DNA of 64,000 nt from Bdellovibrionales bacterium (GCA_019695175.1 JAIBAM010000005.1:1-64000); one strand, 5' to 3'; positions 36,424 through 46,433 are shown, counted from the stretch's first letter. A program made the numbers and translations. Notes: generated from the sequence alone by a model not told the origin.

Positions 36424-38034
36424 ATGGAAGTCCTTGGTACAAAGGTTCAAAAGGAAAGTTCTCAGTTTATCGAAAATAAATTAGCCATGGCGAATCTTGT
36501 GGATCAATGGCAAAAAAATACCGCACGGGTGCAAAACGGCGGGGGGTTAGAATTAATTCAACGTCATAAATCCAGAGGAAAACTCACAGCACGTGAACGC
36601 ATCCAACAGCTCTTAGATCCTGGGACACCTTTTTTAGAACTCTCAACTCTTGCAGCATGGGATATGTACCAGAATGAATCCCCTGGCGCAGGAATTGTGA
36701 CCGGCATTGGAGTGATTCACGGCAATGAATGTATGATTGTCGCCAATGACTCCACTGTAAAAGGTGGGACCTATTATCCCATGACGGTAAAAAAACATCT
36801 TCGTGCTCAAGAAATTGCGATGGAAAACCACCTTCCATGCATCTATTTGGTTGATAGCGGCGGTGCCTATTTACCCAAACAAGATGAAGTATTCCCGGAT
36901 CGAGACCATTTCGGACGGATATTTTATTACCAAGCAAAAATGTCAGCGCAAGGCATACCTCAGATCGCTGTGGTGATGGGATCCTGTACCGCCGGAGGAG
37001 CTTACGTACCAGCCATGAGCGATGAAAATATCATAGTAAAAGACAACGGCACCATATTTCTAGGAGGCCCCCCTCTCGTTAAGGCCGCCACCGGGGAAGA
37101 GGTAGATCCCCAGTCACTAGGAGGTGCCCAAGTCCACTGTCAGCAAAGTGGAGTTACAGATCACTTTGCTGACAATGACAACCACGCCCTAGAGTTAACT
37201 CGCGACATTGTTTCCCATTTAAATCTAAAAAAAACCCGAAGCTTGCAACAAAAAATGGTCGTCGAAGAACCGCTTTATTCCATTGATGATATTTATGGAA
37301 TCCTTCCTAAGGAATCCCGCATACCTTTTGATGTCCGAGAAATTATCGCCCGAATTGTTGATGGCAGTAAATTTCATGAATTTAAATCCGACTACGGTAA
37401 AACTCTTGTGACCGGATTTTCACACATTTGGGGTTTTCCCATTGGAATTGTAGCCAACAATGGTGTTTTGTTCAGTGAGAGTGCCTTAAAGGCCACGCAT
37501 TTTATTGAACTGTGCGATCAAAGAGGTATTCCACTTTTATTTCTACAAAATATTACTGGTTTTATGGTGGGAAAAAAATATGAAACCGAAGGAATTGCAA
37601 AACATGGAGCCAAAATGGTAGCTGCGGTTAGCAACACTCGTGTTCCAAAATTTACTATAGTCATTGGCGGCTCTTATGGAGCAGGAAATTATGGAATGTG
37701 TGGCAGAGCCTTTCAACCTCGATTTCTTTGGATGTGGCCCAACGCCCGAATCTCAGTTATGGGAGGAGAACAAGCCGCCAATGTTCTGGCCACCGTCAAA
37801 ATGGATCAACTCAAAAGTCGCGGTCTTAGCATGACACTTCAAGAACAAGAGCAATTCAAAAAACCTATTCTAGAAAAATATGAAAAAGAAAGTTCAGCCT
37901 ACTATTCAACCGCAAGGCTTTGGGATGATGGAATTATTGATCCGGCGCAAACCCGAAAAATTCTAGCTTTGGCACTGAACACCACATCCCAACAACCACT
38001 CGCTGAAAGAAGAACCAGTGTTTTTAGGATGTAA
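36424..38034 (+). CDS. mccB: Methylcrotonyl-CoA carboxylase beta subunit (carboxyltransferase)
   Basis: The 536-aa product transfers the carboxyl group from carboxybiotin to 3-methylcrotonyl-CoA in leucine breakdown. It is a crotonase-fold carboxyltransferase with both halves present: the N-half has [20 protein letters not shown] and [16 protein letters not shown], and the C-half has [15 protein letters not shown] and [20 protein letters not shown]. The latter is typical of the methylcrotonyl- rather than propionyl-CoA enzymes. Length is normal. AAAGGAAG precedes the ATG. It leads an operon with liuC, the biotin carboxylase, the biotin carrier and HMG-CoA lyase, which confirms the substrate. 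Confidence 0.93.
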   Translation: MEVLGTKVQKESSQFIENKLAMANLVDQWQKNTARVQNGGGLELIQRHKSRGKLTARERIQQLLDPGTPFLELSTLAAWDMYQNESPGAGIVTGIGVIHGNECMIVANDSTVKGGTYYPMTVKKHLRAQEIAMENHLPCIYLVDSGGAYLPKQDEVFPDRDHFGRIFYYQAKMSAQGIPQIAVVMGSCTAGGAYVPAMSDENIIVKDNGTIFLGGPPLVKAATGEEVDPQSLGGAQVHCQQSGVTDHFADNDNHALELTRDIVSHLNLKKTRSLQQKMVVEEPLYSIDDIYGILPKESRIPFDVREIIARIVDGSKFHEFKSDYGKTLVTGFSHIWGFPIGIVANNGVLFSESALKATHFIELCDQRGIPLLFLQNITGFMVGKKYETEGIAKHGAKMVAAVSNTRVPKFTIVIGGSYGAGNYGMCGRAFQPRFLWMWPNARISVMGGEQAANVLATVKMDQLKSRGLSMTLQEQEQFKKPILEKYEKESSAYYSTARLWDDGIIDPAQTRKILALALNTTSQQPLAERRTSVFRM

Positions 38035-38068
38035 GTCATTTTATTAAAACTATAACCCAGAGAAAAAG

Positions 38069-38968
38069 ATGTCACATTTTAAATTTATTCAAGTCACTGA
38101 AAATCACTTAGTAGCCCAAGTAGGACTCAACCGCCCCGAACGCCATAATGCCTTTCACCCCGAAATGATTGCCGAACTCACCCAACTCTTTTTACAATTG
38201 GACAAACGAAAAGACCTTTTAGCCGTTGTGCTCCATGGGTTCGGTAAATCTTTTTCTGCAGGGGGCGACCTGGAGTGGATGAAATCCATGGCCAAATTCA
38301 GTTATGAAGAAAATTTACATGATGCCCGTCTCTTGTTCGACATGTTCCAAGCCATTTCCTCTTGCAGCCTCCCCTTGATCGGATTTGTCCACGGTAAAGT
38401 TTTAGGGGGAGGAATGGGTCTCATTTCCGTTTGTGATTTTGTGGCTGCAGAAGAAAAAACTTCATTTGGATTTACCGAAGTCAAATTGGGTTTAGCACCC
38501 GCGGTTATCAGTCCTTTCGTTTTAAAAAAAGCCCGACCTCAGGTGAAAGACTTCATGCTTACCGCTCAAATTTTTGATGCAATAATAGCCCAACAATTGG
38601 GACTGATTCAATTTATTGGAAACCCCACCCAATGCTTTGAATATTTATCCCAAACCCTTACCCAACTTTGGAGCCTTTCCCCCGAGGCCGTCAGAGAAAC
38701 TAAAAGACTTTTGCAACACTTATCCAACCCCTCTTCTCCCATCGAACAACGGGAGACTTCCACAACAGTCCTAGCCCAAAGAAGAGTGAGTCCCGAAGGG
38801 CAGGAAGGTTTGTCTGCTTTTTTACAGCAGCGCCCCCCTCGGTGGAATCATCTTCAAACTTCTGAAAATAAAAAATTCCCCAAAGAGTTTTTTATATCTC
38901 TTTGGCAGGAATGGATGGAACTTAAAACAAACGATTCCAATAAAGAATTCAGTAAAGGTTTGCCATGA
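38069..38968 (+). CDS. liuC: Methylglutaconyl-CoA hydratase (enoyl-CoA hydratase family)
   Basis: The 299-aa crotonase-fold product should hydrate 3-methylglutaconyl-CoA to HMG-CoA. It shows FSAGGDLEWM (oxyanion), GGGMGLISVCD and TEVKLGLAPAVISPFV. The last stretch is characteristic of LiuC-type hydratases. The first catalytic Glu of classical enoyl-CoA hydratase is Gly in MGL, as in other LiuC proteins as far as I recall, while the second Glu in TEVKL is kept. About 40 extra residues follow the normal end. The stop overlaps the next start as ATGA. Its place in the leucine operon supports the role. Confidence 0.88.
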   Translation: MSHFKFIQVTENHLVAQVGLNRPERHNAFHPEMIAELTQLFLQLDKRKDLLAVVLHGFGKSFSAGGDLEWMKSMAKFSYEENLHDARLLFDMFQAISSCSLPLIGFVHGKVLGGGMGLISVCDFVAAEEKTSFGFTEVKLGLAPAVISPFVLKKARPQVKDFMLTAQIFDAIIAQQLGLIQFIGNPTQCFEYLSQTLTQLWSLSPEAVRETKRLLQHLSNPSSPIEQRETSTTVLAQRRVSPEGQEGLSAFLQQRPPRWNHLQTSENKKFPKEFFISLWQEWMELKTNDSNKEFSKGLP

Positions 38969-40476
38969 AACTTTCCTCCAAAACAAAAAATTTTTCCAAG
39001 GTCGCTATTGCCAATCGAGGGGAAGTTGCCGTTCGAATTATTCGCGCTTGTCAAGAGTTGGGTCTAGAATCCGTCTTGTTGCATTCAGAAGCCGATCAAA
39101 AAACATTGGCAGCACGTTTAGCTGATGAATGTGTCTGCATCGGTCCCGCTAATGTAAATAATAGTTATTTAAATATAAATTCAGTCATCCAAAGTGCTTT
39201 GAGTGTGGGCGCCGAAGCACTTCATCCGGGATTTGGTTTTCTTTCCGAAAATCCCGATTTCGCTGAGCAGTGCGAAGACCAGGGCTTAGCCTTTATTGGC
39301 CCCTCAGCCAAATCCATCCGTTTATTTGGCGACAAAATCTCCGCAAAACAATTGGTCGTTGCAACAGGTGGTCCTATCTTACCTGGATATGATGGAGAGG
39401 ATCAAAGTGAAGAAGTTCTCCTTGATTGGGTGGAGCGCATTGGTTTCCCTGTCATTGTTAAGGCCACAGCTGGTGGTGGGGGACGAGGATTGAAAGTCAT
39501 TCGCAATCTGTCAGAGGCTCGCACTCAAATCCAATCGGCTCAAAGAGAAGGTAAGTTGGCTTTTGGATCGGATAAAGTATTTTTAGAAAAATATTTGGAA
39601 AATGCCAAGCACATTGAAATTCAAATTTTTGGGGATGCTTCTGGAAACATATTCCATTTGGGGGAAAGAGAATGTTCGGTGCAAAGGCGTCACCAAAAGA
39701 TTATTGAAGAATCCCCAGCAGCCAACCTCATCAAAAGTTTACGTGACAAAATTTGTGCCACTGCCGTCAGCATCGCAAAGCAAGCCAACTACCAAAACGC
39801 AGGGACCATAGAATTTTTAGTACAAGACAATCAATTTTATTTTATGGAGATGAATACACGATTGCAAGTGGAACATCCAGTGACAGAAATGGTCATGGGA
39901 ATTGATTTGGTGAAAGCCCAAATTCTCACCCGTAAGGGTGAGTGTTTAAATTGGCCCTCGAATTTTACACCTCGTGGGCATGCGATCGAATGTCGAATCT
40001 ATGCTGAAAATCCCTATAAAAATGGTTTACCAAGTTTAGGCCTATTAGGAGGTTGTCATTGGCCCATGGGTCCAGGAAGAAGATTTGAAATTGGATTTTC
40101 ACCCAACGATGAAATCACTTCCCACTATGATTCAATGATTGCAAAAGTGATTGTATGGGATGAGTCTCGACCGCGAACCATCCAGAAAATGATTCAAACT
40201 TTAAAAGAAACGGTTATTTTTGGAGTTCATACAAACATTCCCCTTCTTTTGGAAATTTTAACCCATCCAGAGTTTATGATGGGGGATATGACTACACGTT
40301 TTTTTGAAAAAAATTTCCTTTATGAATTGGAAAGCCCCAGCCTGGGCTCTGAAGAAAAAGACCTTTTTGCGCAATTGCGGCGACAGGTCTCTGGGGACAC
40401 ACAATCTTCGGCTCTTGATTCACAAAATTCTACAACACGAAACAATCCATGGAATTATTCTTGGAGTGCACTATGA
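38965..40476 (+). CDS. mccA: Biotin carboxylase subunit of methylcrotonyl-CoA carboxylase
   Basis: The 503-aa product uses ATP and bicarbonate to carboxylate biotin. It has the three biotin carboxylase parts: N-domain (VAIANRGEVAVRIIRACQEL), ATP-grasp (GGGGRGLKVI, HLGERECSVQRRHQKIIEE, FMEMNTRLQVEHPVTEM) and C-domain (GHAIECRIYAEN). In most bacteria MccA also holds the biotin carrier at its C-terminus (about 650 aa). Here the chain stops at residue 503 and the carrier is a separate gene overlapping by ATGA, giving a split alpha subunit. The final 30 residues, rich in Ser/Thr/Asn, look like a former linker. Confidence 0.92.
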   Translation: MKLSSKTKNFSKVAIANRGEVAVRIIRACQELGLESVLLHSEADQKTLAARLADECVCIGPANVNNSYLNINSVIQSALSVGAEALHPGFGFLSENPDFAEQCEDQGLAFIGPSAKSIRLFGDKISAKQLVVATGGPILPGYDGEDQSEEVLLDWVERIGFPVIVKATAGGGGRGLKVIRNLSEARTQIQSAQREGKLAFGSDKVFLEKYLENAKHIEIQIFGDASGNIFHLGERECSVQRRHQKIIEESPAANLIKSLRDKICATAVSIAKQANYQNAGTIEFLVQDNQFYFMEMNTRLQVEHPVTEMVMGIDLVKAQILTRKGECLNWPSNFTPRGHAIECRIYAENPYKNGLPSLGLLGGCHWPMGPGRRFEIGFSPNDEITSHYDSMIAKVIVWDESRPRTIQKMIQTLKETVIFGVHTNIPLLLEILTHPEFMMGDMTTRFFEKNFLYELESPSLGSEEKDLFAQLRRQVSGDTQSSALDSQNSTTRNNPWNYSWSAL

Positions 40477-40880
40477 AACTTTGGCCGGTGGAAATTCTTA
40501 ACCAAAAAAAGTGGGTCTTTGCAGAGCGACGAGAAAACAGTTTATGGTTTCACTGGAAAGGTTGCACCTATGTTCTCCCATTAGAGGAACCTCGAAATCG
40601 AAACCGAAAGGGCCAGCAAAACCCTGCTAGTGGAAGGATTTTGGCTCCCATGCCTGGAAGAGTGACTAAAATCTCGGCTCGAGAGGGAGATTCCGTGACT
40701 GCCGGAACAACTCTTGTCATTATGGAAGCGATGAAAATGGAATACACCTTAGCTGCAGAAACAAGCGGGTCTATCGAAAAAGTAAGTTGTCAGGTGGGAG
40801 ATCAGGTGAGTTTGGGCCAAGAGCTGGTGAGGATGCAACCACTCAGCCAACCTCTTTCCCATTCAGATTCAAATAATTAG
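40473..40880 (+). CDS. Separate biotin carboxyl carrier subunit of the carboxylase
   Basis: The 135-aa product is a biotin carrier with the motif VIMEAMKMEYTL; Lys88 is the biotin-bearing residue. The fold is completed by APMPGRVTKISAREGDSV and VGDQVSLGQELVRM. The start at 40473 is set by GGAG and the ATGA overlap with the biotin carboxylase stop. The first 50 residues (WPVEILNQKKWVFAERRENS) look like part of the BT linker domain of a fused alpha subunit. A biotin ligase encoded elsewhere must modify it. Confidence 0.9.
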   Translation: MKLWPVEILNQKKWVFAERRENSLWFHWKGCTYVLPLEEPRNRNRKGQQNPASGRILAPMPGRVTKISAREGDSVTAGTTLVIMEAMKMEYTLAAETSGSIEKVSCQVGDQVSLGQELVRMQPLSQPLSHSDSNN

Positions 40881-40887
40881 GATTCAT

Positions 40888-41811
40888 ATGAAAATTAAAA
40901 TTGTTGAGGTTGGTCCTCGCGATGGATTACAGAATGAAAAAAAAATCCTTTCCCTAGAAAACAAACTATGGTTGATCCATGCGCTCGTAGAAGCCGGACT
41001 TAAAAGAATCGAAGCCGGAGCGTTTGTTTCACCCAACAAAGTCCCCCAAATGTCTGATTCATCAGTTTTATTCAAAAAAATAAACTTAATTAAACCTTAT
41101 CAAAATCCTAAATTAGGGGTTCACTTTTCGGCTTTGGTGCCCAACCTTCATGGACTGCGAAACGCTAGGGACTCTGGCGTCAGAGAGATCGCTGTCTTTG
41201 GTTCTTGTAGTGAATCCTTCTCATTAAAGAACATCAATTGCACCATTGCAGAAAGTTTTGTCCGTTTTCGTGAAGTTATTAAAGAATCCAAAAAAAATAA
41301 AATGAAAGTGAGAGGATATTTAAGCACAGCGTTTGGTTGTCCTTATGAAGGGAAAGTAAGCCTTAAAAAAGTGATTTCACTGACTGATAAGATGCTGGGC
41401 TTGGGGGTGAAAGAGGTTTCCATTGGAGATACGATTGGGGTCGCCACGCCCAAACAAGTTCGCACCCTACTGAAAGAGCTCATTCCCCAAATTGGAACGC
41501 AAAAAATTGCCCTCCATTTTCATGATACCCGCGGTACCGCTTTAGCGAATGTTTTAGCTGGCCTTGATTTAGGCATTACAACTTATGACAGCAGCATTGG
41601 CGGCTTGGGTGGATGCCCCTATGCCCAAGGTGCCAGTGGAAATTTAGCTACTGAAGACTTGGTTTACATGCTAGAGGGGATGGGTTTAAAAACAGGAGTT
41701 GATATAAATAAAATATATAGTTTAAAAGATCCCTTAGAAAAAATGATCGGACATGTTCTTCCAGGACGTGCCATCCAAGCAGGGAGTTCTCATGCCTCGA
41801 CTCAGATTTAA
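40888..41811 (+). CDS. liuE: Hydroxymethylglutaryl-CoA lyase
   Basis: The 307-aa TIM-barrel enzyme splits HMG-CoA into acetyl-CoA and acetoacetate, the last step of leucine breakdown. Family marks are KIVEVGPRDGLQNEKKIL at the N-terminus (Arg and Asp of the active site), RGYLSTAFGCPYEG, SIGDTIGVATP, ALHFHDTRGTALANVLAG with the metal His pair, and the Cys-containing GGLGGCPYAQGASGN loop. Length is normal. It lies 7 bases after the biotin carrier gene and overlaps the next gene by 20 bases. Confidence 0.93.
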   Translation: MKIKIVEVGPRDGLQNEKKILSLENKLWLIHALVEAGLKRIEAGAFVSPNKVPQMSDSSVLFKKINLIKPYQNPKLGVHFSALVPNLHGLRNARDSGVREIAVFGSCSESFSLKNINCTIAESFVRFREVIKESKKNKMKVRGYLSTAFGCPYEGKVSLKKVISLTDKMLGLGVKEVSIGDTIGVATPKQVRTLLKELIPQIGTQKIALHFHDTRGTALANVLAGLDLGITTYDSSIGGLGGCPYAQGASGNLATEDLVYMLEGMGLKTGVDINKIYSLKDPLEKMIGHVLPGRAIQAGSSHASTQI

Positions 41812-42547
41812 AAAGATTCCTCTCTCCTTACTATGGATCCCAATTGTCGCCTTATTTTCGTTCTCGATTATTTTTGCCATAAAATGGGGTTTGAAACCCA
41901 AACCAATTCCACAAATCAATCCAACTTCTTTTGAAGAACTGGAGCAGATCGGAGCGGTTACCTATCGTCGATTAAGCTCTGCCCTTCGTCAGGAAAAAAT
42001 GCTTATTATGGGGAGTGCCCCCTGGATTCAGAATTATGAAAAAGTTTGGAACGGGTTTATTGCCGCCGCTCGCGAAGATCACTGGAAAATTGATATCGTT
42101 TTTGAAGAAACAGAGGCCCGTGCCATTAAATCTTTTTCTGGATTGGAACGTGAAAGTATTAGTATGAACCCGTTAAACTTTTTTCAAATGAATTCTTCCC
42201 TTAAAAAACACTTATCTTTCGGCCATTTAGTTCTCGTACATACTTGGTTTAATTATTCTGCTCATAAAAATCCCTTGTCACTAACCCTAGAACTAGAAAA
42301 GCAACTGAAAAGGCCGTGGCCCGCAATTACGATGTTAGGTTTTGCAATTTCTGAGGCCGAATTATTGCATTTACAGCCCCCCTGTCGAAATGAAATCAAT
42401 CCTCCAGTGGAGGACTACTCCGCCTGCGCTGCAATGAGGTTTTCTCGTCGGCAACTGCGCCGTCGACTGGATCCCAACAAAAATTGGGCCGCCCTAGAGC
42501 AACATGGTCTTAAAGATTACTTTTTATATATTCACCAAAAACCATAG
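41792..42547 (+). CDS. Membrane-anchored protein of unknown function
   Basis: The 251-aa product begins with a basic segment and one membrane helix (LLWIPIVALFSFSIIFAIKW), followed by a non-cytoplasmic domain of about 210 residues with helices and a few Cys near the end (PPCRNE, SACAAM). No family is recognised. The ATG at 41792 is chosen because AGGGAG stands before it; the frame is open 13 codons further upstream. It overlaps HMG-CoA lyase by 20 bases and so is translated from the leucine operon, yet nothing in it suggests a catabolic role. Confidence 0.65.
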   Translation: MPRLRFKKIPLSLLWIPIVALFSFSIIFAIKWGLKPKPIPQINPTSFEELEQIGAVTYRRLSSALRQEKMLIMGSAPWIQNYEKVWNGFIAAAREDHWKIDIVFEETEARAIKSFSGLERESISMNPLNFFQMNSSLKKHLSFGHLVLVHTWFNYSAHKNPLSLTLELEKQLKRPWPAITMLGFAISEAELLHLQPPCRNEINPPVEDYSACAAMRFSRRQLRRRLDPNKNWAALEQHGLKDYFLYIHQKP

Positions 42548-42598
42548 AGATTGTTCGGAGAGACCGCCCTTACCAGTTTGGTTTTTAAAGCGGCACCC

Positions 42599-43984
42599 CT
42601 AGCTCTCAGTAAAAGGGAGCTCGTGAGGCAAAGGTCTTTTAGGTGCACGAAAATAAGTTCGAGGTGAAAAAGCAAGTAGGTCGGCTAATTTTGCCATATA
42701 AACACAGGCAAACCTTTCCACTTGATGGGCAAAGTAACTTTCCTCTATACCCACACGCATGACTTCACCCCAATATTTATTAAATATTTTTTGTTGTTCT
42801 TTAATAAGCGGGCTGATTTGACGATCTATCTCAGTAATGCGTGCAGTCTGAAATTCAATCTTCTGTGTTAAAGTAACATCATTATGTTCAATTTTTTTAG
42901 AAATAAGCTGATCTAATTCTTGTTCATAGGGAATTTTTTGATCCATCAACACATTAATTTTTTGTACCAAAGACTCGGCCTGATGATTTTTTTCAATTTC
43001 TTCCTGAAGCTCCTCCACCACTAAAGCAGTACGCCAAGCACAATCCTTTTTTAAACGTACAATATCGCCATAAATATGGTCACCGATATAGAGGATTTCA
43101 TCCGCATTAAGTTTCAAATCTTGAGTAAAAGTGGAAGCACAACCTCCCTGATAAATTCCCTTTGTTAAAGTCCCTTCAAAATTTTTCATAGAGCCATCTT
43201 CCGGGTGCACACGCAAAAATTTCAACTTATCAAAAAAGAACCGAGGCTTTTGCGCCGAAGTGATCACAAACTCAAATAAATCACTCCAATGTTTATGTTC
43301 TTTCAAATAGGGCAAAATGGCATGATCTAAGAGAATTTTAGTATATTCGTAGTCTGAATTCGTTAAAATGAATAATTTTTTGCCATGTTTTACAAACCGC
43401 TCTAGCCTTTGCACCACTTCAGGGTCTTTAACTATGAAATCTTCCAACCGATCTCGGACTTGATTCTTTAAACTTCCATCTCGATGAGCTCGATCTAAAA
43501 CCTCATTCAAATCATTGGCAATATCAACGAAATCGGGAAGTAATTTTGATTCAGTGGTTTCTTTGAGTTCAACCAGTTGCATAAAAAGTCCGGCAAATGC
43601 GATGGAAAAACTGGTATCTACTTTATCAAAATTTGGATCACTTAAATCAATGTAGGTCGACTGATAAAGCTCTTTTTGCAGATTATAATCGATGGGTCGT
43701 AGGCCATGATAACTCACTCTGATAGCTGCATAGCGAGAAAGTTTAAGGACATTGCCGCGACGTTTATCTATAACCAAGCCACGAATGGCTCGATCATAGG
43801 AAAACTGCAACTGACCGATTGAGCTCGGATAGCCCTTTTCCCGAATCAACTTTTCCAACATCACTGAGTGGGCCAATCTTTCGAAGTTTTCTGAATGATA
43901 ACGGATCAGAGTGTGATCCATATCTAAACCAATAAAATGGATACGCTTTAAATTAAGTGTGCGATTCACATAGACTTTTGCCAT
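42599..43984 (-). CDS. HAD-family purine 5'-nucleotidase (cN-II-like)
   Basis: The 461-aa product belongs to the HAD-IG 5'-nucleotidase group related to eukaryotic cytosolic nucleotidase II, which removes phosphate from IMP/GMP-type nucleotides. It shows HAD motif I GLDMDHTLIRYH with both Asp, motif II FILTNSDYEYT, and motif IV ILYIGDHIYGDIVRLKKD. A helical, probably coiled-coil segment follows (about 325-410). Length matches the family. The gene is on its own strand between the leucine and tyrosine operons and is probably read alone. Confidence 0.88.
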   Translation of the reverse strand: MAKVYVNRTLNLKRIHFIGLDMDHTLIRYHSENFERLAHSVMLEKLIREKGYPSSIGQLQFSYDRAIRGLVIDKRRGNVLKLSRYAAIRVSYHGLRPIDYNLQKELYQSTYIDLSDPNFDKVDTSFSIAFAGLFMQLVELKETTESKLLPDFVDIANDLNEVLDRAHRDGSLKNQVRDRLEDFIVKDPEVVQRLERFVKHGKKLFILTNSDYEYTKILLDHAILPYLKEHKHWSDLFEFVITSAQKPRFFFDKLKFLRVHPEDGSMKNFEGTLTKGIYQGGCASTFTQDLKLNADEILYIGDHIYGDIVRLKKDCAWRTALVVEELQEEIEKNHQAESLVQKINVLMDQKIPYEQELDQLISKKIEHNDVTLTQKIEFQTARITEIDRQISPLIKEQQKIFNKYWGEVMRVGIEESYFAHQVERFACVYMAKLADLLAFSPRTYFRAPKRPLPHELPFTES

Positions 43985-44184
43985 CAGGCATCCTAAACTG
44001 AGCTGTCAAAATAATCTAGGATTTTTTCAAAGATAACCGACGAGAACCTGTTTGCAATGGGAGAAAGGTTTTGTTTTTTCGCTCATCCCAAAAGGTACAG
44101 GACTTCAATACACGCAATAACTCCCACTTTACATATAAGAAAAAGCATGATTTGAAGTGAGTCCAGATAAAAGGGAGGGGAAAT

Positions 44185-45288
44185 ATGCAGATATCAATGC
44201 CACAATTTAAAACAAATCGGAGTGAGGTTATGAATCTCGTTGATAATGAAACACAGGTGAATTTTTTAGGGCTGGATGGAATTGAATTCATTGAGTTTGC
44301 TTCTCCAGATCCCAGCTCCATGGAACTGTTATTTCAGAACTTTGGATTTAGTAAAGTAGCTCAACATAAACGAAAAAATGTCTCCCTCTACCGCCAAGGT
44401 AAAATTAACTTTGTTATCAATAAGGAGCCCGGAACTTTCGCAACCTCTTTTGCCAATTCCCATGGCGCCTCCATTTGCGCCACCGGTTTTCGAGTAAAAA
44501 ATGCCCCGAAGGCAAAAGAAATTGCTATTTCCAGAGGGGCCAAGGCCATTGATAACGAAACGGATCAATCAAGCCATAGCTTTCCCGCCATTTATGGGAT
44601 TGGAGATTCAGCAGTTTACTTTGTGGATCGCTACCAACATGGGGATCATTTTGCCGCTGATTTTGATTACTTGACTCAAGAGGAATCTCCTGCGGGATGG
44701 GGCTTGCAACTTATCGATCACCTCACCAACAACGTCCCCAAAGGTGAGATGCAGAAATGGTGTGATTTTTACCGAGATATTTTTGATTTCCGTGAAGTGC
44801 GATATTTTGATATCCGAGGACAGCAAACGGGTCTCTACTCCAAAGTGATGCGCTCCCCTTGTGGTAAAATCACCATCCCAATTAACGAGCCCATTGACGG
44901 AAAATCACAAATTCAAGAGTATTTGGATGAATACAATGGATCTGGAATTCAACATGTGGCTCTACTCAGTCAAGATATCCAAGCCGCAGTTCGTTCCCTT
45001 AAAAACCAAGGGATTAAATTTTTAGACGCTCCTCCAGAAACTTATTATCAGGCGATTTCAGAACGAATCCCCAACGTACAAGAAAACATTAAAAGTTTAT
45101 CGGATTTATGCATTCTTTGTGATGGCGACGCCGAAGGATATTTGTTACAAATCTTCACCCAAAATATCGTTGGCCCGATCTTTTTTGAAATCATTCAACG
45201 AAAAAACCATGATGGGTTCGGTGAAGGAAACTTTCAAGCCCTCTTTGATGCCATTGAGAGAGATCAAAAACGCCGAGGTTATTTATGA
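44185..45288 (+). CDS. hppD: 4-Hydroxyphenylpyruvate dioxygenase
   Basis: The 367-aa iron enzyme turns 4-hydroxyphenylpyruvate into homogentisate in tyrosine breakdown. It has the two vicinal-oxygen-chelate halves (GLDGIEFIEFASPDPSSMEL; IDHLTNNVPKGEM), the metal His in GIQHVALLSQDI, the metal Glu near the C-terminus and the family-typical end FGEGNFQALFDAIERDQKRR-G. Length is normal. GGGAGGGG lies just before the ATG. It overlaps hmgA by four bases (ATGA), so both steps are coupled. Confidence 0.95.
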   Translation: MQISMPQFKTNRSEVMNLVDNETQVNFLGLDGIEFIEFASPDPSSMELLFQNFGFSKVAQHKRKNVSLYRQGKINFVINKEPGTFATSFANSHGASICATGFRVKNAPKAKEIAISRGAKAIDNETDQSSHSFPAIYGIGDSAVYFVDRYQHGDHFAADFDYLTQEESPAGWGLQLIDHLTNNVPKGEMQKWCDFYRDIFDFREVRYFDIRGQQTGLYSKVMRSPCGKITIPINEPIDGKSQIQEYLDEYNGSGIQHVALLSQDIQAAVRSLKNQGIKFLDAPPETYYQAISERIPNVQENIKSLSDLCILCDGDAEGYLLQIFTQNIVGPIFFEIIQRKNHDGFGEGNFQALFDAIERDQKRRGYL

Positions 45289-46433
45289 GCGACCAGTACT
45301 CCCAAGGAATTCACACTCGCCAAGCCCACAAAGCAATCCCTGAAGGATGTTACGAAGAAGAACAGGGTTTAAAGGGATTTTTTGGACCTGTTTCCCATTT
45401 AATTAAAAAAAAGCCTAGCACTTCTTGGATGGAAATTGAAGGTCCTCTTCGCCCCCATATGTTGGATCTAGTTCAACTCAAAACCCCAATTTCAGAGACC
45501 TCCGGTGCGGTCCCACAAATGGTCCCGACGCTCTACAAACAAAGACTATTATACAACAAGGATTTAATTGTTTCTTGGCTCACGATCCAAAAAAGCGAAC
45601 CCCATCAATTGAAGGCCCATCGAAATGCCGATGGTGACATTCTACTCTTCTGTCATAAAGGGACAGGTGAAATATTAACTGAATATGGTTGGTTTAGTTA
45701 CAGACCGGGCCAATATATTATTATTCCAAAATGTCTTACCCACGTTATTGCGGCCCATGAACATTCTACTTTTTTAGTTACTGAAAATCTCACTAGTCAT
45801 TATGAGAGTCCAGACCGTGGACTCGTGGGTCGTCACGCCATTTATGACCCGCAAGCCTTAATTAAACCGGATCTGGAAAAACTCCATGAAAGCCTCAAAC
45901 ATTGGGGATCCATCACCCAGGTTAAAATCCAACACCGCAATGAATTCACCACCTTTCGTTATCCCAGTTGCATTTTTGCGGATATTTTAGGGTGGAAAGG
46001 TGATCTTTACCCCTACACATTGCACATGGACGATATGATGCCCCTGATGAGTCACAGAGCTCACTTACCTCCCAGCGCCCATACCACATTCGTAGCCCGT
46101 GAATTCGTCGTCTGCACCTTTTTACCCCGTCCTCTCGAAAAGGACTGGGACGCCCTGAAGGTTCCATTTTATCACCAAAACATCGACTATGATGAAGTTC
46201 TCTTTTACCACGCTGGGGATTTTTTCAGTCGAGACAACTTGCATGCAGGAATGATGAGTCTTCATCCAGCAGGTTTCCCCCACGGACCCCATCCCAAAGC
46301 AGTTAAAAATATCCACCAAAAAACTGAAACCAATGAGTACGCAGTGATGATCGATTCCCGTTGGCCCTTACAAATGGATCCCATCGTTCAACAAATAGAG
46401 TTGAAAGAGTACTGGGGTTCTTGGCGTGAATGA
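45285..46433 (+). CDS. hmgA: Homogentisate 1,2-dioxygenase
   Basis: The 382-aa cupin-type iron enzyme opens the homogentisate ring to maleylacetoacetate. The cupin signature is seen in AHRNADGDILLFCHKGTGEI and GQYIIIPKCLTHVI, and the iron site near the C-terminus in DEVLFYHAGDFFSRD and HPAGFPHGPHPKAV. It is shorter than the roughly 440-aa human/Pseudomonas type but matches the shorter bacterial form. It starts inside the hppD stop and its own end overlaps ribD by 8 bases. Fumarylacetoacetase, needed for the last step, is not in this window. Confidence 0.92.
   Translation: MSDQYSQGIHTRQAHKAIPEGCYEEEQGLKGFFGPVSHLIKKKPSTSWMEIEGPLRPHMLDLVQLKTPISETSGAVPQMVPTLYKQRLLYNKDLIVSWLTIQKSEPHQLKAHRNADGDILLFCHKGTGEILTEYGWFSYRPGQYIIIPKCLTHVIAAHEHSTFLVTENLTSHYESPDRGLVGRHAIYDPQALIKPDLEKLHESLKHWGSITQVKIQHRNEFTTFRYPSCIFADILGWKGDLYPYTLHMDDMMPLMSHRAHLPPSAHTTFVAREFVVCTFLPRPLEKDWDALKVPFYHQNIDYDEVLFYHAGDFFSRDNLHAGMMSLHPAGFPHGPHPKAVKNIHQKTETNEYAVMIDSRWPLQMDPIVQQIELKEYWGSWRE

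Noticed and set aside
36584-36937. 117-codon minus-strand frame
   Set aside because: Antisense to the methylcrotonyl-CoA carboxylase beta gene, which is certain.
44016-44321. 101-codon minus-strand frame upstream of hppD
   Set aside because: Overlaps the hppD start and the promoter region; no recognisable product.
46300-46430. FMN riboswitch before ribD
   Set aside because: ribD starts inside hmgA, so there is no leader, and no conserved RFN-type stem pattern is visible.
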